A stretch of DNA of 64,000 nucleotides, taken from contig NZ_SMGQ01000011.1 in assembly GCF_004339095.1 (NCBI RefSeq), forward strand, positions 357,575 through 421,574, given 5' to 3'. A program made the position numbers and the translations under genes. This DNA is from Natranaerovirga hydrolytica (GTDB lineage Bacteria > Bacillota > Clostridia > Lachnospirales > DSM-24629). Position 1 is the stretch's first letter, and every line of letters starts with the position of its first letter. The notes under the pieces are model-generated. The model worked only from the letters and a program-made list of their open reading frames with translations. It made no database searches and was not told the DNA's origin. Below are positions 8,677 through 16,606 of the stretch, in pieces.

Positions 8677-9933
8677 ATGGAACATTTGCTTAATAAATTC
8701 ATAATCAATAATGTGAAACTTGATCGATTAGAATCAAAACTAAATAAATTCAACCCTTTAAAGGTTTTAAAGATAGATGAATATGAAATAAGACATTCTA
8801 ATATGTTAGCTTGGTTGTTAGATCCTAATGAAAACCATGGACTAGGAGAAGAATTTTTAAAAAAATTTTTGGGAGAGGTTATTCTTTTAAATGAAGATGT
8901 TGATTTAGATATTTCTATTTTAGATATATATTTGAATAATTTTTATGATATCCAAATTTCTAGAGAATGGAAAAATATTGATATCTTAGTCACTTCCCAT
9001 GATAATAAAGTGGTACTGTTAATCGAGAACAAAGTGAGGGCAAAGGAAAGCAAAGGTCAGTTAAGACAATATAGTGATTTAGTAGATAGCAAATTTAATG
9101 AATATAGAAAACTTAAAATTTATCTTACAATTGATGGCGAAGAACCTTCAGAGAATGGGTATGTTATTTGTGATTACTACAGTATATTAAAGATATTAAC
9201 GCACATTATGGAATTGAACGCTGGAAACCTAAATAACAAGGTCGAGGACTTTATAAATTATTATATTGATGTCTTGAAAAATATTGTTGAAGAGGATAAA
9301 GAAACATTGCTTTTATGTAAAGAGATTTATAGTGAAAATGAAGAAATAATAGACTACATAGCTTATAATAAGACTGGTTTATATAAAGATGAAGGTGGAC
9401 TTCAAGAAAAAATATTAAACGTCTATAATATATATGAAAAATCTATAGATATGATATTAAGTCTTGGAAAAACAAATCCATTTTTAGAAGCTGCAAATCA
9501 ATTCGTTGAAGAAAATAATGACATTATACTAGAAAAGGGTGTTAATTCCTATTGTTGTTTTATTAATAAAGACATGAAGAAAATTCAATCATTAAGTAAC
9601 GTTGGGACACCTATCTATTATATTTTTGATAATAAGTTAAAAAATAATAGATTAAGAATGTTTATAGAAGTACAAACCTTCGGAGAAAATTATAAGCAGA
9701 GGCAAGAATTTTTAAGGAAATTAAATGAAATAGACAGGTTTACAATTAGTGAAAAGTCATTTAATCCTGAATCTAGATACACTAGAGTTTATTCAATAAG
9801 TATAATTTTAAGAACAATAACAGAACAAAATATTTTAAATGCTATGAATAAAATATATAGGGACTCAATAACTGTATTGGATGAAATTTTGTTGGTAGCT
9901 ACGAGTGTTTTAGAGAATGGAAAGTATAGATAA
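8677..9933 (+). CDS. PD-(D/E)XK nuclease-superfamily protein (PDDEXK_4-like)
   Basis: 418 residues. Near residues 34-52 it reads DEYEIRHSNMLAWLLDPNE, the signature start of the PF14281 (PDDEXK_4) family. Around residues 100-120 W-K-N-I-D-I-L-V, then V-V-L-L-I-E-N-K-V, gives the Asp and E-x-K residues of the nuclease core. Proteins of this family are often found among restriction and phage-defence genes, although their targets are mostly unknown. GGAGG 4-8 bases upstream supports ATG 8677. It is probably monocistronic, or followed by the membrane gene at 9989, 55 bases downstream. Confidence 0.7.
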   Translation: MEHLLNKFIINNVKLDRLESKLNKFNPLKVLKIDEYEIRHSNMLAWLLDPNENHGLGEEFLKKFLGEVILLNEDVDLDISILDIYLNNFYDIQISREWKNIDILVTSHDNKVVLLIENKVRAKESKGQLRQYSDLVDSKFNEYRKLKIYLTIDGEEPSENGYVICDYYSILKILTHIMELNAGNLNNKVEDFINYYIDVLKNIVEEDKETLLLCKEIYSENEEIIDYIAYNKTGLYKDEGGLQEKILNVYNIYEKSIDMILSLGKTNPFLEAANQFVEENNDIILEKGVNSYCCFINKDMKKIQSLSNVGTPIYYIFDNKLKNNRLRMFIEVQTFGENYKQRQEFLRKLNEIDRFTISEKSFNPESRYTRVYSISIILRTITEQNILNAMNKIYRDSITVLDEILLVATSVLENGKYR

Positions 9934-9988
9934 TAAATTTAAATGAAAATAGTTTGCTACAAAACTTAAAAATAGAGGTGAATAATAA

Positions 9989-10909
9989 TTGGAAAATAAA
10001 GAAAGAAAAATTTTTGATAATGTATTACATTGTGTGTTGATAATTAATATTATATTCACTTTTTTATATGGAATGATAAAATATAATGAAATTATATTGT
10101 TCTTAAATATATGTAGTTTGTTTATTATAGGATTCGTGATACTAACTCCAAATAATAGGTTTAATATAGTGACACTTGTTAAATGCATATTCATTCTTTT
10201 ATGTGTTAGTTCTTTATATATAATAATGTTTTCAAAGAACTACGAATTGAAGAATACATATTGGGTAGTTGGTATATCTTTTATTTCCTTGTTTGTCATT
10301 AATAAAGCTGAGACAATCAGTCAAGAGTACCGAGATAATAAATTAAAGGAAAAAAAATCAAGACGAAAAAAACTATTGAAACAATTATTAGGCGTCTTAA
10401 TAATTGGTTTATATATAAGCATTTTTGTAAATAAGTTTGTTTACCCACAAAGACAGATTATAATAGAAGATATTAAGGTGCCTGAATCTATAGCTTTATA
10501 TAAGGATAGAAAAGATTTTAAGTTAGAGCCAAATGAAATTATATCATTCTTAAATTCTTCAATTAAAATTCAACCTAATGATATTGAAAAGATAACTTCA
10601 GAATTAAAAGTGTTATTAGAAACAAAACAGCTTGAAAATATAACAGGTACTGATTTTTTTAATTATTTAAGAAGGATAGATAATGTTCAGCACTATCGTA
10701 TGTCTTTTCATAACCCATTATTAGATGATGAAGAACGTATCTTAGAAAAGGGTTATATAAATCAAATAATTATTACCCATGATAGGCAGGTTTATATTAT
10801 AGAAAACAAAAGCAAACCTGGATTACTTTTTAGGAACTATTATCAAGAGATTTATCCTGTTATACTTTCTGAGGAGATCGTGGATTTGGTTTTAGGGTAT
10901 ATAGATTAG
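9989..10909 (+). CDS. Uncharacterised protein with four N-terminal membrane helices
   Basis: 306 residues starting at TTG 9989, with GAGGTG 8 bases upstream. Residues about 12-30, 36-54, 60-75 and 86-100 are hydrophobic. A lysine/arginine-rich loop follows (KLKEKKSRRKK), then one more helix near 133-148, then a soluble domain of about 150 residues. The soluble part ends with a beta-rich stretch (QIIITHDRQVYIIENKSKPG). I recognise no family. Its only likely partner is the nuclease-like gene upstream. The gap 10910-11166 holds no gene. Confidence 0.5.
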   Translation: MENKERKIFDNVLHCVLIINIIFTFLYGMIKYNEIILFLNICSLFIIGFVILTPNNRFNIVTLVKCIFILLCVSSLYIIMFSKNYELKNTYWVVGISFISLFVINKAETISQEYRDNKLKEKKSRRKKLLKQLLGVLIIGLYISIFVNKFVYPQRQIIIEDIKVPESIALYKDRKDFKLEPNEIISFLNSSIKIQPNDIEKITSELKVLLETKQLENITGTDFFNYLRRIDNVQHYRMSFHNPLLDDEERILEKGYINQIIITHDRQVYIIENKSKPGLLFRNYYQEIYPVILSEEIVDLVLGYID

Positions 10910-11087
10910 GTGAGAAGGTAACTGATTTTAAAGATACCTTATTCAATTAGCTTTATTAAGCAAGTTACCTCATCCAATTATGACGTTGCTATTTCATTTG
11001 TTTAAGACATTACACTTATTAGTTGCCGATTGCTAAAAATATAAGTTGAATAGGTATATAAATTAACTAACAACACAAGGTTGTTAT

Positions 11088-11113
11088 AATGTTAACTGTT
11101 ATGAGTTAACATT
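11088..11113. other. Perfect 9-bp stem-loop with GTTAAC arms
   Basis: AATGTTAAC (11088-11096) pairs perfectly with GTTAACATT (11105-11113) around an 8-base loop. It lies 54 bases before the acetyltransferase start and about 180 bases after the previous gene. No T-run follows, so an operator or a bidirectional structure is as likely as a terminator. Confidence 0.4.
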
Positions 11114-11166
11114 TGAAAAGATAATCGAATTACAATATCTTTAATCATTAAGAGGTGTATGACGGA

Positions 11167-11763
11167 ATGGATAAAAATTTTAAGATAACAAAAGGAAATG
11201 TAAATGATTTGGAGGATTTATATGTAAGTTTTTGTAATAATTTTCCTGAAAACGAAAGAAAAAGTCTTAACCATTTAAGAAAACTAATAATTACAGGTCA
11301 TTATAATTTACTATTACTTAATAATAATGATAACAATAGAATGGGATATGCCTTCATATATGTTAGCGAGAAACAAAAAACACTCTGGCTTGATTATATT
11401 GTCATTGAAACCCCATACCAAGGTAAAGGTTTAGGTAGCATTTTCTTTAACGAAATCATAAATTTTTTTGGTAGGCAATATATAGCTATGTTTATGGAGG
11501 TAGAAATACCTAATGGAAAAGATAAAGTACAAGAACGACGTTTAAAATATTATGAAAGGCTGGCAACCTCTTTTGTAGACATTGAGTATAAATTGCCAAC
11601 ATCAGACGGTGGATTTCCTATGTACCTGTTGTATAAACCAATTAATTTAGCTAAGTTAACAAATAATTGTATTACACAGACTATTAAAGAAGTTTATGAT
11701 TTTATTCACTGGGATATTCAGAATAAAGAAGATCTATACAAAGAAGTCATTAAGACTTTATAA
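11167..11763 (+). CDS. GNAT-family N-acetyltransferase
   Basis: 198 residues. The acetyl-CoA binding signature appears as LDYIVIETPYQGKGLGSIFF (about residues 73-92), with the Q/R-G-x-G-x-G/A pattern present as QGKGLG. Flanking strands (MGYAFIYVSEKQKTLWL before, FMEVEIPN after) fit the fold. The family transfers an acetyl group from acetyl-CoA to an amine; the substrate cannot be told. The ATG at 11167 follows AGAGG by 11 bases; a GTG at 11155 would overlap the ribosome site. The C-terminal 35 residues extend past the usual domain. The PHP gene follows 47 bases later and may be cotranscribed. Confidence 0.75.
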   Translation: MDKNFKITKGNVNDLEDLYVSFCNNFPENERKSLNHLRKLIITGHYNLLLLNNNDNNRMGYAFIYVSEKQKTLWLDYIVIETPYQGKGLGSIFFNEIINFFGRQYIAMFMEVEIPNGKDKVQERRLKYYERLATSFVDIEYKLPTSDGGFPMYLLYKPINLAKLTNNCITQTIKEVYDFIHWDIQNKEDLYKEVIKTL

Positions 11764-11810
11764 TAAAGACGTATATACAGTATTGGTATATCTATAGATG
11801 GGAGGATAGT

Positions 11811-12515
11811 ATGTTTACAAAATATAATATAATTGATTTACATAACCATACATTTTGGTCAGATGGAATTAATAGTTCCAAAGAAATTGTTGAAAATGCA
11901 ATAGAGCATAATATAAATGCAATTGGCATTACAGATCATTTTAACACAGTTAAATGTCCTTCAATACAACCAAATGAATTAGATGGATACTTACGAGAAA
12001 TGAAATATATAAAAGAGATGTATTCTAGTAAAATAAAGGTTTTCATAGGTATAGAGATTAATTGCATCCCATTTCCTGAGAGCTTAAATAATCTTCCTTA
12101 TGATAAGTTAAATGCTTTGGATTTTGTTCTTATAGAAAATTTAGATCATTTATCTCCTGCCATTTGTTTAGAAGATATATTAAAGGATATTAAAAAATTG
12201 AAAATACCTGTAGGGTTAGCACATACCGATATCTTTAAATTAGCAAATAAGAACATTGAAAAGGGCGGTTTGAATTATATACTTGACCTTTTAAAAACCA
12301 ATAATATCTTTTGGGAAATTAATTCAAATTCTTCATATGATAGTTTTAATAGTATTATTTATAATAATGATGATTCGGATGTTCTTAATTTATTTAAGAA
12401 GATTCAAGAGCATCAAATTAATATAACTGTAGGATCAGATACCCATTCTATAGACGATTATGAAAAGAATAGACTAAAACAAGGGAATGTGGCAAGAAGA
12501 TTATTAACTCAATAA
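11811..12515 (+). CDS. PHP-domain metal-dependent phosphoesterase-like protein
   Basis: 234 residues. The PHP motifs are in order: DLHNHTFWSDG (residues 7-17, metal-binding HxH and Asp), GITDHFN (43-49), the Glu in IGIEIN, a later LAHTDI, and GSDTHS (about 213-218). This is the metal site of the PHP superfamily, which contains histidinol-phosphate phosphatase (HisK) and nucleotide or polymerase-linked phosphoesterases. Length and motif spacing fit a stand-alone hydrolase. The substrate is unknown, and no histidine biosynthesis genes are near. GGGAGG 7 bases upstream supports the start. Confidence 0.75.
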   Translation: MFTKYNIIDLHNHTFWSDGINSSKEIVENAIEHNINAIGITDHFNTVKCPSIQPNELDGYLREMKYIKEMYSSKIKVFIGIEINCIPFPESLNNLPYDKLNALDFVLIENLDHLSPAICLEDILKDIKKLKIPVGLAHTDIFKLANKNIEKGGLNYILDLLKTNNIFWEINSNSSYDSFNSIIYNNDDSDVLNLFKKIQEHQINITVGSDTHSIDDYEKNRLKQGNVARRLLTQ

Positions 12516-12628
12516 AGCGTATTGATGATTAATACTTCTTTAAAAGCTAAGTTTATACTTGTTTATCTATAAGTGCAATAGTAAAAATCATGAGAAAATA
12601 TTAATGAATATTTAGGAGGATGAAAAAA

Positions 12629-13108
12629 GTGAAATGTTATAAACATTATGATAAGGATGCGGTAAGTCAATGTGTTGAGTGTTCTAGAGCATTATGTCTT
12701 AAATGCACATCAAAACATGATGAACCATTATGTAATCAGTGTATGATCAAATTGACAAAGTCTAACAGGGTAACGTTAATCAGGGAGATGATTAGAAATA
12801 TAATAATTATGGTATTTATATTCTTTCGTGTTTTTAATTATATAAATCATATAGAGATTGAGGTGGGAATGAGTGGAAAAATAGTTGTATCACTATTCGT
12901 GTCTGCAATTCCTTGGGGATGGACTGTTCTTAATAAAATTACTTCTAAATATTTTTTGTTCTTACCATTGATAGGTTGGTTAATATATTTTGCAATAAAA
13001 CTTGTATTATCAGTATATATAGGAATATTTGTTATGCCATTTAAAATATTCCAAATACTAAAAGGGATTAAAAAATCTAATAAAATAATTACATATGCAT
13101 ATGAATAA
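12629..13108 (+). CDS. B-box-like zinc-binding membrane protein
   Basis: 159 residues. The N-terminal 40 residues contain C-x2-H, C-x2-C, C-x2-C-x3-H and C-x2-C pairs (CYKHYDKDA, CVECSRALCLKC, CNQC), the arrangement of a B-box type zinc finger found in some bacterial membrane proteins. Three hydrophobic segments follow (about 50-70, 82-95 and 105-140). Such proteins are common in Clostridia but uncharacterised. I place the start at GTG 12629, 9 bases after AGGAGG; the ATG at 12620 would be adjacent to that site. It is a single gene. Confidence 0.6.
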   Translation: MKCYKHYDKDAVSQCVECSRALCLKCTSKHDEPLCNQCMIKLTKSNRVTLIREMIRNIIIMVFIFFRVFNYINHIEIEVGMSGKIVVSLFVSAIPWGWTVLNKITSKYFLFLPLIGWLIYFAIKLVLSVYIGIFVMPFKIFQILKGIKKSNKIITYAYE

Positions 13109-13365
13109 TTTATTATTAAATAATTTGTAAGGTGCTGCTTTTGGCTCAAACGACTGACTACACCTAGTGAATAGAAATATATCAGCTATTATGCAAAAAT
13201 ATACTTAATCTAAGAAGAAGGTATAATGGTTGAGATATTTTGTTGTATTTAAGCTGCGTACTTAGTGGAAAATATGTGAGAAATTAAGTATTTATAACTT
13301 GTAATGCCAATATTTCAAAGATAATTTGATGAATAATATAATTTTAGCTTTAAAGGGGAGATATT

Positions 13366-13665
13366 ATGGAGAAATCAAGAATATGTTTTAATTTCTTAAT
13401 TGGGGTAAATGTTCTATTTGGAGTATTATTTTTAGCTGTGGCAATTATATTGCCTTCCCATTATGCAATACCACATAGAGGAATATTGTATGAATTTCTC
13501 GGATATGTATTTTATATACTTTTAGCTGTAACAATACTATCATTTTCCATAACAATAATAATAAAGTGTATATTAGAGGAGGCAGAATACAAACTCGTTA
13601 AGTTAGAACTAAAAGTAGATGATTTGGAAAAAAAGTTATTAGAAAGTCAAAAAGATAAACAATAG
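13366..13665 (+). CDS. Small membrane protein with C-terminal coiled coil
   Basis: 99 residues with two hydrophobic segments (about 8-28 and 43-65) and a heptad-like, charged tail (LVKLELKVDDLEKKLLESQK) predicted to form a cytoplasmic coiled coil. No family recognised. AAGGGGAG 6 bases upstream supports the ATG. The 257-base gap before it (13109-13365) has no gene that I can support. Confidence 0.5.
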   Translation: MEKSRICFNFLIGVNVLFGVLFLAVAIILPSHYAIPHRGILYEFLGYVFYILLAVTILSFSITIIIKCILEEAEYKLVKLELKVDDLEKKLLESQKDKQ

Positions 13666-13726
13666 AATATTAACTCACCTTATGCTTCTAGCTGGCACAA
13701 GAGACACAGGTTATCAATGAAAATCA

Positions 13727-13845
13727 GCTTAAGGTTTTTAAAACGCCGGTAAACAACGATAAAATCCATAATGAAGTCAATCCTAATTTCAACAATGGAG
13801 ATCGTTTGTAAGTTGTCAAAAAAGCGTTGACAATCTAACTGTTTT
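13727..13845 (+). mobile_element. Short internal-deletion copy of the IS3-type element
   Basis: About 85 bases match 5668-5757 closely, starting at the same left boundary (TTAAGGTTTTTAAAACGCC). They then jump at TTGTAAGTTGTC straight to AAAAAAGCGTTGACAATC, the right end seen at 6221-6238. Nearly the whole transposase is missing. It is a non-coding, MITE-like derivative or the result of a deletion between short repeats. Confidence 0.75.
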
Positions 13846-13871
13846 TCTGTGTATAATTAAGAAGTCAACGA

Positions 13872-14117
13872 CTATAAGAAAAATATAAAAGTTATTCTTA
13901 AATTAGGATTGACATTGATAACCAGTTGAGCGTTAGCAGGAACTCTTCCAGTAGGTTCAGTATATACAACATCAAAGGGAATACGTGCATTGATTAAAGC
14001 CACTTGAGCCGCTAGGAGTAACTCTCTATCTAGAGGACCACCACTTAATATCCGCTGAAAAGTGGATGTGGCATAAAGTGCCGTTAGACAATCTAAGTTG
14101 CTTTTTGAGATTGACAT
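13872..14117 (-). CDS. Hypothetical 81-residue protein
   Basis: Open frame on the minus strand starting MSISKSNLDCLTALYATS. It has a central helix (DRELLLAAQVALINARIPFD) and a beta-like C-terminus (NAQLVINVNPNLRITFIFFL). No family recognised and no strong ribosome site, although a weak GGATGAG lies about 10 bases upstream. It is divergent from the radical SAM gene, 89 bases away. Residue content is balanced and unlike a random AT-rich frame, so I keep it with low confidence. Confidence 0.4.
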   Translation of the reverse strand: MSISKSNLDCLTALYATSTFQRILSGGPLDRELLLAAQVALINARIPFDVVYTEPTGRVPANAQLVINVNPNLRITFIFFL

Positions 14118-14206
14118 ATCTTACCAACTCATCCAAAGTATTACTATAGTATATTCAGTATTAAAGTATTTATTGATTAGAAATTTTAAAAATGGAGACA
14201 AGGCCT

Positions 14207-15082
14207 ATGAAGAAGTTTAAGAAAATCTATATAGAAATTACAAATACATGTAATCTTGCTTGTGATTTTTGTCCACCAACAAAGAGAGCAGGGGAATTTA
14301 TGGAGGTAGAGATCTTTAATACTATATTGGATCAAATAAAAGGCCATACCCAATATATTTATTTTCATGTAAAAGGAGAACCCCTACTGCATCCGAATAT
14401 TGATCAATTATTAGATATTAGCCATAAAAAAGGATTTAGGGTTAATATAACAACAAATGGCACCTTAATTAAGAAGGTAAAAGATAAGATTATGAACAAA
14501 CCGGCATTAAGACAAATTAATTTTTCCTTACATAGCTTTGACGGAAATGATGGTTCAGAAGATAAGACAGAATACGTGGATTCAATCCTTTCTTTTATAA
14601 AAGAAGTAGAAAACAACAATATTATTGTATCCTTAAGATTATGGAATTTGGATAAGGACAATGGGACAAATATTGAAAAGAAGAGAAACCGTGAAGTTCT
14701 TCAGCGTATTGAAAAGGATTTTGGTTTAAAGTATCAAATAGAAGAAAAAGTTGTTCCAGGAAAAGGTCTTAAAATCAGAGATCAAGTGTATATCAATCAG
14801 GAAAGTGAATTTCAGTGGCCAGATTTGAATTTAAAAGAGGAAAACAGTAGTGGATTTTGTCATGGTCTTAGAAATCAAGTGGCTATATTAGTGGATGGAA
14901 CCGTCGTACCATGCTGCCTTGATGGTGAAGGCATTATTAATCTAGGCAATATAAACACCAATCTTTTTGCTGAAATTGTAGAAAGTGAAAGAGCCAATAA
15001 GATGTATAATGGCTTTTCAAATAGACAAGTAGTAGAAGAACTGTGTAAAAAATGTGGGTATAGAAAGAGGTTTCATTTATAA
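14207..15082 (+). CDS. Radical SAM/SPASM-domain protein
   Basis: 291 residues. Residues 11-19 read NTCNLACDFC, the C-x3-C-x2-C cluster that binds the SAM-cleaving 4Fe-4S centre. G-E-P-L-L-H-P (about 49-55) and ITTNGTL are further radical SAM motifs. The C-terminal region has CHGLRNQ, DGTVVPCCLDGEG and LCKKCGYRK, a SPASM-type set of cysteines for extra clusters. Such enzymes modify peptides or install cofactors. The substrate is unknown. The start at ATG 14207 follows GGAG by about 9 bases. The gene is monocistronic, with a 183-base gap after it. Confidence 0.8.
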   Translation: MKKFKKIYIEITNTCNLACDFCPPTKRAGEFMEVEIFNTILDQIKGHTQYIYFHVKGEPLLHPNIDQLLDISHKKGFRVNITTNGTLIKKVKDKIMNKPALRQINFSLHSFDGNDGSEDKTEYVDSILSFIKEVENNNIIVSLRLWNLDKDNGTNIEKKRNREVLQRIEKDFGLKYQIEEKVVPGKGLKIRDQVYINQESEFQWPDLNLKEENSSGFCHGLRNQVAILVDGTVVPCCLDGEGIINLGNINTNLFAEIVESERANKMYNGFSNRQVVEELCKKCGYRKRFHL

Positions 15083-15265
15083 ATTAAAGCTTTACCAATG
15101 AAAGTTGGGAATATAAAACCATTTTAGTAACAGAAAAAGTACTTTTAAAGTAACTAAATTAATACAACCCATTCTAAAACAAGGATATCACATAACGAGA
15201 ACTTTTCAACAAAAACATTCATAATAATAAAGTAGGGATACTATATTGACTAGGAGTGTATTATT

Positions 15266-16417
15266 ATGAATGATTTTAATAAATGGTTTCATTCTGATTA
15301 TGAAAATGCAAAAGATAATGCAGGCTATTTAGAAGTACAATTTAACAGTCATCCAACATTAGAAATTCAACAACAACTCATCATTGATATATCTGGCGAT
15401 CCTGATTTGAATATTAATTGGACTATATATGATGTGCCCCTTGAGCAATTAATTAAAACCAAAGGCAAAGATGTGCATCCCTATTTATTTGATCCCTTAT
15501 TTTTAGACATTGCAGGTGCCAGTCGTTTTATAGCGCCAAAAGCCCCTGTCTTAGTCATCCAAAACGGAGATGAAGCAAAAGCGTACCCCCTTCAAATCTT
15601 ATTATGGCATGGTGCCGTGAATGATATGTTTAATGATCGTCCAATTGTGGTTGCCTATAGTGGTTTAACCAATAATACAAGAATTTTAGATCGGGAACTG
15701 AATGGTACGGTCTATGAATTTGGTACACCAGGGATACTAAGGAATTCAGCTAGATTGCTTTATGATATAGAAACAGAAACAGTATGGGATCCTATGACTG
15801 GCAAAGCTATCGTAGGTCATATGACAAGCGAAACATTAGAGAGCATACCCAGTAATATTGTGCCATTTGAACTGTTTGCACAGGAATATCCTGAAGGATT
15901 AGTATTAAGTCCAGAAACGGGATATATTAGAAGATATTTGGCCAATCCATATATTGGATACGATACAGGAGATGAGCCACTGTTTTTCTTAGGAGAGATT
16001 GATGAAAGGTTTCCTACCATGGAGAGAGTGGTTGGAATCAGTATAGGTGAGAGCCATAAAGCCTATCCTTATTCTGTTTTAAGAGAAGAAAGAGTGGTAG
16101 AGGATGTTGTGAACACAACAGAGTTGGTGATTTTTTATAAAACAGGTATGGTTTCAAATATGGATCAAGCAAGAATAGAAGCAAGTAGAGATGTGGGTTA
16201 TACAGGTGTGTTTAGCCCTTATATCGAAGGTCAAAGGCTTACATTTTATTCAGAGGATAATGAAATATATGATGAACAAACCAATAGTAGATGGAATTTA
16301 TTAGGCATAGCGGAAGAAGGGCCTTTAGAAGGAGCACAATTAGAAATGTTAACAGCTTCTGATGTATTCTGGTTCGCTTGGGCTGCGTATTTTCCTGAAA
16401 CAGAAATTTATGAATAA
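15266..16417 (+). CDS. DUF3179-domain protein
   Basis: 383 residues. The C-terminal 300 residues follow the DUF3179 pattern: HGAVNDMFNDRPIVVAYS, a GTPGILRNSARLLYDIETET block, VWDPMTGKAIVG, MERVVGISIGESHKAYPYS, RDVGYTGVFSP and a terminal FWFAWAAYFPETEIYE. Function of the family is unknown. The cysteine pair usually seen after the V-x-V-T-F strand (CPLC) is replaced here by SGLTNN, so any cysteine-based activity is lost. No signal peptide is seen. TAGGAG supports the start, and a strong terminator follows. It lies just upstream of the germination-type proteases. Confidence 0.8.
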   Translation: MNDFNKWFHSDYENAKDNAGYLEVQFNSHPTLEIQQQLIIDISGDPDLNINWTIYDVPLEQLIKTKGKDVHPYLFDPLFLDIAGASRFIAPKAPVLVIQNGDEAKAYPLQILLWHGAVNDMFNDRPIVVAYSGLTNNTRILDRELNGTVYEFGTPGILRNSARLLYDIETETVWDPMTGKAIVGHMTSETLESIPSNIVPFELFAQEYPEGLVLSPETGYIRRYLANPYIGYDTGDEPLFFLGEIDERFPTMERVVGISIGESHKAYPYSVLREERVVEDVVNTTELVIFYKTGMVSNMDQARIEASRDVGYTGVFSPYIEGQRLTFYSEDNEIYDEQTNSRWNLLGIAEEGPLEGAQLEMLTASDVFWFAWAAYFPETEIYE

Positions 16418-16430
16418 TGAAGACATATAC

Positions 16431-16467
16431 AAACCAACAGTGGAGATTAATCTACTTGTTGGTTTTT
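16431..16467 (+). terminator. Intrinsic terminator after the DUF3179 gene
   Basis: AAACCAACA (16431-16439) pairs with TGTTGGTTT (16457-16465), with partial pairing inside, followed by TTTT. It ends the DUF3179 transcript and insulates it from the protease genes. Confidence 0.8.
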
Positions 16468-16520
16468 TAATACTTTTTCATATAATAACTTTATAATGCA
16501 TAATAATTAAAATAGATAAC

Positions 16521-16593
16521 ACAAGTTTCGCTGAAAGTGTCATCTTCAAATCCTTTGGCAACAAGTTTGCAAATTAGACTTTCATAGTGAAAG
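16521..16593. repeat. Palindromic repeat, copy 1
   Basis: The left arm ACAAGTTTCGCTGAAAGTG, continuing TCATCTTCAAATCCTTT, is close to the reverse complement of the right half of the element at 60202-60275 upstream of pyrB. The right arm (CTTTCATAGTGAAAGG) pairs imperfectly with the left one, so the whole folds into a long hairpin. It ends in the ribosome binding region of the protease gene at 16607. A similar but poorer trace (CAAGGATTTGAAA) lies near 18370. Confidence 0.6.
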
Positions 16594-16606
16594 GAAGTGA
16601 TTAATT

